From DATDAH01 sp036525535 (GTDB lineage Bacteria; Actinomycetota; Acidimicrobiia; Acidimicrobiales; DATDAH01), in assembly GCA_036525535.1 (NCBI GenBank), contig DATDAH010000381.1:1-48274 (forward strand): 48,274 nucleotides of DNA, read 5' to 3'. Positions 8,813 to 16,111 of this stretch are shown piece by piece. A program made the position numbers and the translations under genes. The notes below the pieces were generated by a model. It had not been told where the DNA came from. It was given only the letters and a program-made list of their open reading frames with translations, and ran no database searches. Numbering within the stretch: position 1 is the stretch's first letter; every line of letters begins with the position of its first letter.

Positions 8813-9100
8813 ATGCCCAAGGGCTACATGATCTTCACCGAGACCATCCACGACCGCGAAGCGATGAAGGCCTACAGCGAAGCGGCCGCCAGAGCCAGCG
8901 GCGGCGGGCCCAAGCCCTTGGCCGTCGACCAGCAGCCCGAGGTCCTGGAAGGCGCGTGGCCCGCCACCCAGACCGTGGTCCTCGAGTTCGAGTCCGTCGA
9001 CGCCGCGAAGGCCTGGTACGAGTCCGACGCCTACCAAGCGGCGATCCCCCTCCGGCAGGCCGCCGCCGACACCGACGTCGTGATCCTCAGCGGCTTCTGA
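8813..9100 (+). CDS. DUF1330 family small protein
   Basis: A 95-residue protein beginning MPKGYMIFTETIHDREAMKAY, the usual opening of DUF1330 proteins (ferredoxin-like dimeric alpha/beta-barrel fold). The central WPATQTVVLEFESVDAAKAWYESDAYQAAIPLRQAAADT is the family's signature with the W(Y)xSxxY block. A strong AAGGAG lies just upstream of the ATG and the gene follows the GH1 gene by 25 bases, so it is probably in that operon. Biochemical role is unknown; members are often annotated as monooxygenase-like stress proteins without evidence. Confidence 0.85.
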   Translation: MPKGYMIFTETIHDREAMKAYSEAAARASGGGPKPLAVDQQPEVLEGAWPATQTVVLEFESVDAAKAWYESDAYQAAIPLRQAAADTDVVILSGF

Positions 9101-9223
9101 GCCCAGCTCACGTCGCCGGGTCATCGCCCCGAAGCCGGCGGTTCGTACGCGGCACCGATCTGCGCCCCGGCGACCTCGTCCACCAGCCGGGCGGCGGCCC
9201 GCCGCTGGGGCAATGATTCGCGC

Positions 9224-9622
9224 ATGGGCAACGAGCCATCGATCGTCTGGACCACGGTTACGCTCGACTGCTCGGATGCCGAAGTGTTGGCGGCGTTCTA
9301 CGCCGACTTGTTCGGCTGGGAGATCAATGCGCGCGACGGTGCCGGCTGGGTGCAGATGCGAGATCCGAACGGCGGCGTCGGCCTGAACTTCCAGGCCGAC
9401 AACCACTACGAGTCCCCGACCTGGCCGGACGAACCTGGCAAGCAGATGAAGATGCTGCACTTCGAGATCCTCGTGAACGATGTCGAGGCTGCCGCCGACC
9501 TCGTAGTGCGGGCCGGGGGCCGCCAGGCGCCGTATCAGCCACCGAACCGAGATCCCAGCGGGCTCCGCGTGATGCTGGACCCTGCTGGTCACCCGTTCTG
9601 CCTGTTCGTTCACGGCGAATAG
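9224..9622 (+). CDS. VOC (glyoxalase/bleomycin-resistance) superfamily protein
   Basis: A 132-residue protein of the vicinal-oxygen-chelate fold. The N-terminal half TVTLDCSDAEVLAAFYADLFGWEI and the C-terminal half LHFEILVNDVEAAADLVVRAGG are the two beta-alpha-beta-beta-beta repeats. DPAGHPFCLFVHGE is the typical ending with the last metal-ligand region. No ribosome-binding site precedes the ATG; AATGAT six bases upstream could be a -10 for leaderless translation. Substrate unknown. The 123 bases before it hold nothing I can recognise. Confidence 0.85.
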   Translation: MGNEPSIVWTTVTLDCSDAEVLAAFYADLFGWEINARDGAGWVQMRDPNGGVGLNFQADNHYESPTWPDEPGKQMKMLHFEILVNDVEAAADLVVRAGGRQAPYQPPNRDPSGLRVMLDPAGHPFCLFVHGE

Positions 9623-9698
9623 CTCCCAGCGGGACAACTCACCCGGCGACCGAGCGCGAGCTGTGGCACGACCACCTGCCGCAGGGACAACCACAAGC

Positions 9699-9731
9699 CA
9701 TGGTTCGCGCTTTGTCCCACAATCCCCGCTC
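9699..9731 (+). repeat. 33-bp direct repeat, copy A (downstream of the cyclase gene)
   Basis: This 33-base segment matches 12588-12620 at 29 positions in the same orientation, and all four differences are transitions (positions 3, 15, 23 and 28 of the unit). The shared core is GGTTCGCGCTT. The two copies bracket the cyclase/ATPase gene about 2.9 kb apart. Copy A lies just past the gene's stop at 9748. Confidence 0.75.
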
Positions 9732-9746
9732 ACCCCTGTCGGGGAT
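9722..9746 (-). terminator. Possible terminator of the cyclase gene
   Basis: ATCCCCG (9722-9728) is the exact reverse complement of CGGGGAT (9740-9746), with an 11-nt loop. It starts immediately after the cyclase stop codon on the minus strand. GGGACAA at 9684-9690 also pairs with TTGTCCC at 9712-9718, so a larger structure is possible. No U-tract is present. Confidence 0.45.
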
Positions 9747-9747
9747 G

Positions 9748-12498
9748 TCAGTCGACCGGTTGGTTCAGGATCCTCTCGGCTTCAGTGCGGAGGTAGGCGA
9801 CCGCGGTGTAGTCGTCGAACGTCGCGCCCTGATCGATCAGCAGGGAGCGTCGGTCGTCGCCGAGAGCTTCGCGGCTCCGGACCTCGGCCTCGCCCAGCAG
9901 GAGGATGGTGTGCGCAACCGCCGACCTGGTCGACAACCCGGTCGAGTGGGCCACGCCCAGCAGGACGGCGCCCGCCTCGTGGCGGCCGAGCGCGGTCAAT
10001 GCTGAGGACGCCAGCATGTAGGTGTTCATGAGCCCGAGGGCATCGCCCATCTCGAGCTCGAGCTCGGCGGCATCGACGGCCGCAGCGAGGGCGGAGTGCC
10101 AGTCACCGCTTCGCGCCGAGATCGTCCCCTTGTTCGAGATGGAGACACTGACGGCCATCTGGTCCCCGCATCGGGTGCCGACGTCGATGGCTTCGTCGAG
10201 CAGGGACACCGCTCGCTCGGACTCTTCGATCGGGAGGTAGCCGGCGACCGTCGAGAGGTTGAGCGCGAGCGAGGAGGGGATCCCGTCGGCGCGAGTGATG
10301 ACCAGCGATTCGTCGAACGCCTCGCGTGCGTCGTCCGGCGCAGCAGGGGTGAGCACGACCCCGAGGAACACGAGGGCATCAGAGAGCCCGAAGTGGTCCT
10401 CGGAGGCCCTCGTGACCGTCACCCACCGTCGCGCCTCTTCGATCGCCTGGACGTAGTCGCCGGCGAAGTAAGCAGCTACCGCCCGGGAGCGGAGCAACAA
10501 GGCATCCGGCGAGCTCGACCCTTGGGCTCGTTCCGCGACGGCGATGAACTCCGTGGCCCGATCGAGGTCACTGCCCATGGTCGCGCCCCAGGCGGCCCAG
10601 GCGGCGACGATCTCGAAGCGAGGGTCGTCCTCGCCACCGGGCATGCGGATCGCGGTCTGCGCCCAATCCATGGCCAGGTAGGAGATGGGCAGGCCCTGCA
10701 CGGTGAACGGGGCGATCAAACGGCACACGTGCTCGACCGAGGTCGTCTCGATGGCCCAGTCGAGCAGCACCCGGAAGTTGTCGGTGTCCCGGGCCAGCGC
10801 CTCGGCCCAGGCGATCTGGTCCGGGGATCGCAGGTGCGGGGCGGCGTTCTCCGCAACGTCGACGTAGTGGTCAGCGTGGCGGCGACGGACAGCGGCGGTG
10901 TCGCCGCTGGCTTCGAGACGCTCCCGGGCGTACTGACGGATGCTCTCGAGCAGCCGGTAACGCACGCCACCGTTGTCGTCGGTGTCGGCGATGACGAGAG
11001 ACTTGTCGACGAGATGGCCCAACGTGTCGATGACGTCCAGTTCGTCCACGCCCTCACCGGCCAGCACCGCCTCTGCGGCGTGCAGGTCACAGCCGCCGGC
11101 GACGACCGACAGGCGATTCAGCGCCTTCTGCTCGCTCAGTTCCAGCAGGTCGTAGGACCAGTCGATCGTGCTCCGCAGCGTCTGATGCCGCTCCAGCGCA
11201 GCCCGACCTCCGCTGGTCAGGAGCTTGAACCGCTGATCCAGTCGCGCCACCAGATCCTCAGGTGACAGCGACCGCACTCGCGCCGCGGCCAGTTCGATGG
11301 CGAGGGGAATGCCGTCCAGACGGCGGCACAGCACGCCAACCGCGGTCGCGTTCCGTTCGTCGAGGACGAAGTCGTGCTTGGCCGCGGATGCCCGATCCGA
11401 GAACAGCCGCACCGCCTCCGCCTCGGCCAAGGTATCGACGTCTTCGTCGTCGGCTGGCACGCTCAACGAACGGACGGCGACGATCCGCTCCCCCGGCAAC
11501 GCAAGGCCTTCCCGACTGGTGACGAGAACCGCGACCCGCTCACACCGGCGAATGATCGCGTCGACCTGGCCGGCGACGGCGTCGAGAAGGTGCTCGGCAT
11601 TGTCGAGGACCAGGAGCAGGCGCTTCGCGGCCAGGTACTCCAGCACCAGCTCGTCGAGGTTCCGTCCCGGGTACGGCTGCACCCGCAGGCTGGCGGCCAA
11701 GGCGTCCCACACCGCCTCGGGGTCGGTGACCGGGGCGAGCTCGCAGAGCCATGCTCCGTCCGGGAAGGCGGTGACCACCTCGGCCGCGACCTGGAGGGCG
11801 AGGCGGGTCTTGCCGACGCCGCCGACGCCGGTCAGCGTCACCAGCGACGACGAGCGCACCAGCTCGGCCAGCGATTCGATGTCCGCCTCACGGCCGACGA
11901 ACGTGGTGATCTGGCGGGGCAGGTTCCCCGGCAACTCGGTCAACGACCGCAACGGTGGGAAGTCCCGGCCCAGTTCCGGGTGCGCGAGCTGGAACACGCC
12001 GACCGCCTCGGTCAGATCGCGCAACCGGTGCTCGCCCAGATCGACCAGCGTCACGTCGGCCGGCAATGACCCCCGGAGCAGGCTCTCCACCGAAGTGGAG
12101 ACCACCACCTGCCCGCCATGCGCGATCGCCATCAGGCGGGCGCACCGGTTCAGTGGCTGGTTCACATAGTGGTCGTCCGGGCGCAGCGCGCCTTCACCGG
12201 CATGCAGCCCCATCCGCGCCCGCAATGGCCCGATCACTCCCCAGTCGTGCGCCGCCAGCCCCAACTGGGCTGCGACGGCGGCCTCGACCGCGTCGGAAGG
12301 CGAGGCGAAGACCGCCACCATCCCGTCGCCCATCTCGGAGTACACGAGCCCGCCGTGAGCCTCGATCGCCTCCCGCACGATCACGTCGTGACGCACCAGC
12401 GCGTCCGGCATCGCCTCGGGATGGTCCTCCCACCGTCGGGTGGAACCCTCCAGATCGGTGAACAGGAACGTCACCGTCCCCGTCGGCAGCCCCTCCAC
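9748..12498 (-). CDS. Class III adenylate/guanylate cyclase-like, NB-ARC ATPase and TPR regulatory protein
   Basis: About 916 residues in three parts. The N-terminal 170 residues form a class III cyclase homology domain (GTVTFLFTDLEGSTRRW with the first metal Asp; GGLVYSEMGDGMVAVF with the second). Next is an AAA/NB-ARC (STAND) ATPase with Walker A LTGVGGVGKTRLALQ and Walker B LLLVLDNAEHLL, then ERIVAVRSLSVP and winged-helix segments. The last third is helical TPR-like repeats. Such proteins are common in actinobacteria, often with degenerate cyclase domains, as signal-responsive switches. The GTG at 12498 is preferred because TAGCGT sits 8 bases upstream (leaderless pattern) and the domain begins directly after it; a GTG at 12558 would add 20 residues. 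No LuxR domain is visible at the C-terminus. The gene is flanked by 33-bp direct repeats. Confidence 0.9.
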   Translation of the reverse strand: MEGLPTGTVTFLFTDLEGSTRRWEDHPEAMPDALVRHDVIVREAIEAHGGLVYSEMGDGMVAVFASPSDAVEAAVAAQLGLAAHDWGVIGPLRARMGLHAGEGALRPDDHYVNQPLNRCARLMAIAHGGQVVVSTSVESLLRGSLPADVTLVDLGEHRLRDLTEAVGVFQLAHPELGRDFPPLRSLTELPGNLPRQITTFVGREADIESLAELVRSSSLVTLTGVGGVGKTRLALQVAAEVVTAFPDGAWLCELAPVTDPEAVWDALAASLRVQPYPGRNLDELVLEYLAAKRLLLVLDNAEHLLDAVAGQVDAIIRRCERVAVLVTSREGLALPGERIVAVRSLSVPADDEDVDTLAEAEAVRLFSDRASAAKHDFVLDERNATAVGVLCRRLDGIPLAIELAAARVRSLSPEDLVARLDQRFKLLTSGGRAALERHQTLRSTIDWSYDLLELSEQKALNRLSVVAGGCDLHAAEAVLAGEGVDELDVIDTLGHLVDKSLVIADTDDNGGVRYRLLESIRQYARERLEASGDTAAVRRRHADHYVDVAENAAPHLRSPDQIAWAEALARDTDNFRVLLDWAIETTSVEHVCRLIAPFTVQGLPISYLAMDWAQTAIRMPGGEDDPRFEIVAAWAAWGATMGSDLDRATEFIAVAERAQGSSSPDALLLRSRAVAAYFAGDYVQAIEEARRWVTVTRASEDHFGLSDALVFLGVVLTPAAPDDAREAFDESLVITRADGIPSSLALNLSTVAGYLPIEESERAVSLLDEAIDVGTRCGDQMAVSVSISNKGTISARSGDWHSALAAAVDAAELELEMGDALGLMNTYMLASSALTALGRHEAGAVLLGVAHSTGLSTRSAVAHTILLLGEAEVRSREALGDDRRSLLIDQGATFDDYTAVAYLRTEAERILNQPVD

Positions 12499-12506
12499 GA
12501 CGCCGG

Positions 12507-12512
12507 ACGCTA
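12507..12512 (-). promoter_or_regulatory. Leaderless -10 box for the cyclase gene
   Basis: On the minus strand TAGCGT is followed by 8 bases and then GTG (12498), matching the TANNNT-N6-8-RTG arrangement seen at five other genes here. It sits about 75 bases downstream of repeat copy B. Confidence 0.45.
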
Positions 12513-12554
12513 CGACATCGAGCGCGCTCGCCTCACCCGACCCGCGGTCCGACC

Positions 12555-12767
12555 TCACCCATCACGAGGACGACGCGAGCCACCGATCACGGTTCGCGCT
12601 TCGTCCCACGATCCTCGCTCCGTTGTGGATTGCTCAGGTGGGTCGCGGTAGCGGAGGTACACCACACCGTTGGCAAATCGGCGCTCGTCCACCAACTCGA
12701 AACTGCCGCGCGCGTCCTCGATGAAGCCGTCGGGAGACACGTTGGCCATGTAGCTGAGCTTGGCCAT
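12555..12767 (-). pseudogene. Internally deleted dihydrofolate reductase/RibD-C family remnant
   Basis: A 70-codon reading frame with a strong GGAAGG ribosome-binding site. Residues 1-23 (MAKLSYMANVSPDGFIEDAR and on) read as the N-terminus of the actinobacterial dihydrofolate-reductase-like RibD C-terminal domain family. Residues 24-44 (ELVDERRFANGVVYLRYRD) read as the C-terminal strand of the same family. The roughly 130-140 central residues of a normal 180-190-residue member are absent, with an in-frame join near 12698-12701. The normal stop after the YLRYR end is also missing, and the frame runs on through repeat copy B to 12555. It cannot encode the full fold. A short expressed peptide is possible, but a deletion remnant is more likely. 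Confidence 0.7.
12588..12620 (+). repeat. 33-bp direct repeat, copy B (upstream of the cyclase gene)
   Basis: Partner of 9699-9731: same orientation, 29 of 33 bases identical, differences all transitions. It lies inside the 3' part of the dihydrofolate-reductase-family remnant and upstream of the cyclase promoter. Confidence 0.75.
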
Positions 12768-12864
12768 GTCCTTCCAGGGTCAACTCCAAAGCGACCGAGC
12801 CGAGGTACGTCCCGCCTCGTACTGTCTGGTCGTCAGCTCGTCCACGGACTGGGGTCCTCGCACC

Positions 12865-14262
12865 ATGGCGCGTCGCTCGTCGGAGACCGACTACCTCGTG
12901 GTCGGTGCCGGCGCGATGGGCATGGCCTTCACTGACGCCCTGATCGACCATGCCGACGTTCACGTCACGCTCGTCGACCGTCGGCATGCGCCCGGCGGCC
13001 ACTGGCAGGACGCCTATCCGTTCGTCCGGCTCCATCAAGCGTCGGTGTTCTACGGCGTCGCGTCGACGGTGCTGGGCACCGGTCAGGTGCAGCAGAGCGG
13101 CCCGGAAGCGGGGCTCCAGGAGCGGGCTCGGCGGTCGGAGGTCCAGAGCTATTTCGACCAGATCCTCGATCGCCGCTTCATGGGTTCCGGCCGGGTCAGC
13201 TTCCTCGGCGGCAGCGAGTACCACACCGACGGCACCTCCCACCTCGTCACATCCCGGGTGACGGGGGAGACCACGCGCGTCGAGGTTCGGCGGCGGCTCG
13301 TCGACGCGACCTACCTCGCACCCACGATCCCGCTGACGACACCCCCGCCGTTCGGCGTGGGTGACGGCGCCCACGTCGTGCCCATCAACGAGCTGGCGGA
13401 GCTGGCCGAGACGCCGACCCACTTCGTGGTCGTCGGGGCAGGAAAGACCGCGACGGACGGGATCGTGTGGTTGCTGATGAACGGCGTGGCCCCCGACCGG
13501 ATCACGTGGGTGCGGGCTCGCGACCCCTGGATGCTGAACCGCGCCCTCGTCCAGCCCGACCCGGCGGTGGCGATGGGTCTGGCTGCGGACATCATGGGCG
13601 CGGCCGTCGAGGCCGAGTCCCTCGACGACCTGTTCCTCCGCCTCGAAGCCGCCGGCGTGATGCTCCGGGTCGACAGGGGCGTGGTCCCCACGATGGCCAA
13701 GACGCCGACGCTCGGCACCTGGGAGCTCGAGCTGCTGCGCACCATCGAGCACGTCGTCCGCCTCGGCCACGTCAAGCACGTTGCCGCGGACGAGATCGTC
13801 CTCGACCAGGGGGTCGTTCCCCTGCCGCCCGGCTCGTTGGTGGTGCACTGCGCGGCCTCCGGGCTGCAGTACCCGCCCCTGGTCCCGCTCTGGGGCCCGG
13901 ACAAGATCCGGATCCAGACGACCCGTGTCGCCTTCCCGTCCTTCTGCGCCGCGCTCGCCGGCTACGTGGAGGCGACCCGCGACGACGATCGGGAGCGAAA
14001 CCGGCTGTGCCCGCCGAACACCTACGCCGACAGCGCCGCCCGATGGGCGGAGATGCAGCTCCGGGGGACCCTCGCCATGCGCACGTACATGGCCGAGCCG
14101 GACATCGCCGACTGGGCCAACGCCTGCGCCCTCAACCCCGCTCGCATCGAGCCGTCCCAACGCGACGAACCCGACGTGCTCGCCGCCGCCGGCCGCCTGG
14201 CTGACGTCGTCGAGCCCGGCCTCGCCGGGCTGACCGCCCTCGCGGGCGACCTCGAGCGCTAG
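12865..14262 (+). CDS. FAD/NAD(P)-binding oxidoreductase
   Basis: A 465-residue two-dinucleotide-binding protein. YLVVGAGAMGMAFTDALI near residue 10 is a GxGxxG Rossmann motif with the acidic end in VTLVDRRHAPGGHWQDAYPFVRLHQ, resembling flavin-dependent monooxygenases. A second nucleotide site FVVVGAGKTATDGIVWLL is near residue 190. This architecture fits a flavoprotein using NAD(P)H, but the characteristic FMO/BVMO fingerprint is not evident, so the reaction is unassigned. The ATG at 12865 starts 8 residues before the first glycine motif; upstream in-frame codons belong to the divergent remnant's promoter. TACTGT near 12822 may be its -10 box. It ends convergent to the cupin gene; the 61 bases between hold only a weak 5-bp hairpin. 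Confidence 0.8.
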   Translation: MARRSSETDYLVVGAGAMGMAFTDALIDHADVHVTLVDRRHAPGGHWQDAYPFVRLHQASVFYGVASTVLGTGQVQQSGPEAGLQERARRSEVQSYFDQILDRRFMGSGRVSFLGGSEYHTDGTSHLVTSRVTGETTRVEVRRRLVDATYLAPTIPLTTPPPFGVGDGAHVVPINELAELAETPTHFVVVGAGKTATDGIVWLLMNGVAPDRITWVRARDPWMLNRALVQPDPAVAMGLAADIMGAAVEAESLDDLFLRLEAAGVMLRVDRGVVPTMAKTPTLGTWELELLRTIEHVVRLGHVKHVAADEIVLDQGVVPLPPGSLVVHCAASGLQYPPLVPLWGPDKIRIQTTRVAFPSFCAALAGYVEATRDDDRERNRLCPPNTYADSAARWAEMQLRGTLAMRTYMAEPDIADWANACALNPARIEPSQRDEPDVLAAAGRLADVVEPGLAGLTALAGDLER

Positions 14263-14323
14263 CTCGACTCGCCCGCTCGCGAGGCGACTCAGGGCAGTCT
14301 GCGCCGATGACCGCGCTCGGTGA

Positions 14324-14983
14324 TCACTGCGGTGGTGGTTGTCCCTCGCCGATGAGCGCCTTGAACGACGGCTCATCGCGAATCGGGTCGAAGTCCGAGT
14401 CCGCGCGGGCATCGGCGCGATGCTTCTCCGACGCGCCGATCGCCTGGCGCAGGTGGTCGATCGCTTCGGCCGTGCGTCCGCTCAGGCTCTCGCTGCAGGC
14501 CAGGTTGTAGACGAGCATCGAATACTGCGGATTGGCGGCAATGAGCTCCTGGAGTCGAGCGCCGAGCTCGGCGTGCTCGCCCTCGTCGTAGAGGGGCCTG
14601 AGGGGTGCCCACAGCTCCCAACCGGTCGCGTCGTAGACCTTCCCCGGCGTGCCGTCGAAGGCGAGGATCGTCGTCGCGGGCTCGGCCGCGACGGCCGTGC
14701 GCCGGCTGCCCGGCTGGGTGACGACGAGGGTGCCTGGGGTCGCCTCGACCTGCTCACCGTCGAACTCGAAGATCGCCCGGCCGCTCACGACGACGAACAG
14801 CTCCTCGGCCGGCTGGGAGTCCTCGTCGTATTCGTTGATGATCGGGTCGCCCGCCGCCGCGCCCACCCAGGCGGTCACGCCGAAGCTCGTGATGCCGAGG
14901 TGGTGCCGTACCGGTCGATAGTGGAAACGGCCGTCGGCCAACGAGCCGATGTCGTCGAGACGCTCGATTGCGTACGTCGCCAT
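14324..14983 (-). CDS. Cupin-domain protein with a C-terminal TPR-like segment
   Basis: A 219-residue protein. Residues about 20-120 look like a small cupin barrel (ELFVVVSGRAIFEFDGEQVEATPGTLVVTQPGSRRTAVA is the second cupin motif region). Residues about 145-205 are helical and TPR-like (NPQYSMLVYNLACSESLSGRTAEAIDHLRQAI). The first cupin motif has no obvious paired His, so metal binding is uncertain. The ATG at 14983 has AGGCGGA five bases upstream; the frame is open to 15019 without support. It lies after the hairpin at 15033-15081, so it is probably a separate unit from the dehydrogenase. Function unknown, perhaps ligand sensing. Confidence 0.8.
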   Translation of the reverse strand: MATYAIERLDDIGSLADGRFHYRPVRHHLGITSFGVTAWVGAAAGDPIINEYDEDSQPAEELFVVVSGRAIFEFDGEQVEATPGTLVVTQPGSRRTAVAAEPATTILAFDGTPGKVYDATGWELWAPLRPLYDEGEHAELGARLQELIAANPQYSMLVYNLACSESLSGRTAEAIDHLRQAIGASEKHRADARADSDFDPIRDEPSFKALIGEGQPPPQ

Positions 14984-15032
14984 GATGTCCGCCTGTCGTC
15001 GTCGGATTCCGTTGATCATCCGTGCTGGGACC

Positions 15033-15081
15033 GAACGCTAGAGCCGCCCATGAAACAAGCTCCAACCTGCCTCTAGCGTTC
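15033..15081. terminator. Long-looped 11-bp hairpin after the alcohol dehydrogenase gene
   Basis: GAACGCTAGAG (15033-15043) is the exact reverse complement of 15071-15081, with a 27-nt loop. CTGGGA at 15025-15030 can also pair with TCCCAG at 15080-15085 as an alternative outer stem with a bulge. The dehydrogenase TAG stop (15073-15075) lies in the right arm. On the minus strand the distal arm contains TAGCGT, which could act as the -10 of the cupin gene, so a promoter role is equally possible. Confidence 0.5.
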
Positions 15082-16065
15082 CCAGTCGAAGAGGATGCCC
15101 ATGGTGTCTCCGCGCTGGTTGGTGGCGAGGTCGTAGGCGTCGACGCAGTCCGACGGGGCGAAGGTGTGCGAGTTCAGCTCGCTCACGTCGAACCGACCGC
15201 GACGGACGAGGTCGAGGAACAGCTCGTGCAGGCTCCGGTCGCCGTCCCACTCCGGACCCCCCATGCTGTTGGTGTCGTGGGCCCCGACGACGCGTACACC
15301 ACGGGTGATCACATCGGGCGTGAGACATTGCGCATGGGGTGAGCCGGTGTCGCCGAGGAGGACAACCCGCCCACCGTCGGCGGCCAGCTTCAACGCCTCC
15401 GTGAACACCGCGGCGTTTCCGGTGCTGTCGATGACGATCTCGGGCGCACCGCCACATGCTTCGGCAACAGCGTCGCTGGCCGAGGGGAGGGTGTCGGCGA
15501 CCGTGGCCGTCGCACCGCCTCGGCGGGCCGCCTCGAGCCGCGAGGCGAACCCGTCCACCGCCACGACGTGGCGAGCACCCGAGGCCACCGCCCAGCGCAA
15601 CGCCATCTGGCCGATCGGTCCGGCACCGATCACGGCAACGGTCGCGCCGAGGCGAAGGTCCGCGACCCACGCTCCCATGAGGGCGATCTTGGCGAACGCG
15701 AACCAGACCGCTTCGCGCGACTCGACCGCGTCGGGCACGGGCGTGCACATCCTTGTCGGCACAAGCTGCTCCGAGGCGTGCAGGAGGCGGGACGCCACAC
15801 GCTGGCCGATCTCGAACCCCTCGACGTCCGGACCGACCTCCTCCACCACCCCCACCACGGCATAGCCGGGGTAGAACGGGTAGACCGCGTACAGGGCCCA
15901 GTGCGAGTCCTCGTCGAACAGTCGTCTCAGGACGATCCCCTCGGTCCCCGTGCTCATCAGCGAGCACAGCGTGCGGACCCGCAAGAACCCGGCAAGGGGA
16001 TCACCGACGTCGATCTCCTCGAGCTCCACCTCGTTGGCCTGCGGAAACACGATGCGAGTCGCCAT
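15073..16065 (-). CDS. Zinc-type alcohol dehydrogenase-like (MDR) oxidoreductase
   Basis: A 330-residue medium-chain dehydrogenase/reductase. The N-terminal GroES-like domain has TLCSLMSTGTEG, where the Cys-x-x-x-x-T-G-T-E block replaces the usual catalytic C-x-G-T-D-xx-H. Then YPFYPGYAVVGVVEEVGPDVEGF follows. The Rossmann motif VAVIGAGPIGQMALRWA and VVAVDGFASRLEAARRGGA (acidic residue favouring NAD) come next. It lacks the four-Cys structural zinc lobe, as in BchC/polyketide-associated MDR proteins. The ATG at 16065 is chosen because upstream in-frame residues are not family-like. It follows the nitronate monooxygenase by 46 bases that contain an operator-like palindrome. Substrate unknown. 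Confidence 0.85.
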   Translation of the reverse strand: MATRIVFPQANEVELEEIDVGDPLAGFLRVRTLCSLMSTGTEGIVLRRLFDEDSHWALYAVYPFYPGYAVVGVVEEVGPDVEGFEIGQRVASRLLHASEQLVPTRMCTPVPDAVESREAVWFAFAKIALMGAWVADLRLGATVAVIGAGPIGQMALRWAVASGARHVVAVDGFASRLEAARRGGATATVADTLPSASDAVAEACGGAPEIVIDSTGNAAVFTEALKLAADGGRVVLLGDTGSPHAQCLTPDVITRGVRVVGAHDTNSMGGPEWDGDRSLHELFLDLVRRGRFDVSELNSHTFAPSDCVDAYDLATNQRGDTMGILFDWER

Positions 16066-16082
16066 GGCGACAGCATCGCACG

Positions 16083-16100
16083 TGCAAGGTAACCCTTGCA
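16083..16100 (-). promoter_or_regulatory. Palindromic operator candidate upstream of the dehydrogenase
   Basis: TGCAAGG-TAAC-CCTTGCA is a perfect 7-4-7 inverted repeat ending 18 bases before the ATG at 16065. Half-sites with CAAGG/CCTTG around a short spacer resemble MerR-family operators, but no MerR gene is present here. Confidence 0.45.
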
Positions 16101-16111
16101 TCGGGGCTCGG

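Noticed and set aside
9100..9223. Small gene between the DUF1330-like and VOC genes
   Set aside because: The frame open here starts inside the DUF1330-like gene, is arginine/proline-rich and has no start signal.
9701..9746. CRISPR-like repeat unit
   Set aside because: There are only two copies, nearly 3 kb apart, with a gene between them; no regular spacers and no cas genes.
14269..14287. TCGCC/GGCGA hairpin between the oxidoreductase and cupin genes as a terminator
   Set aside because: Only 5 bp with a 9-nt loop; expected often by chance at this GC content.
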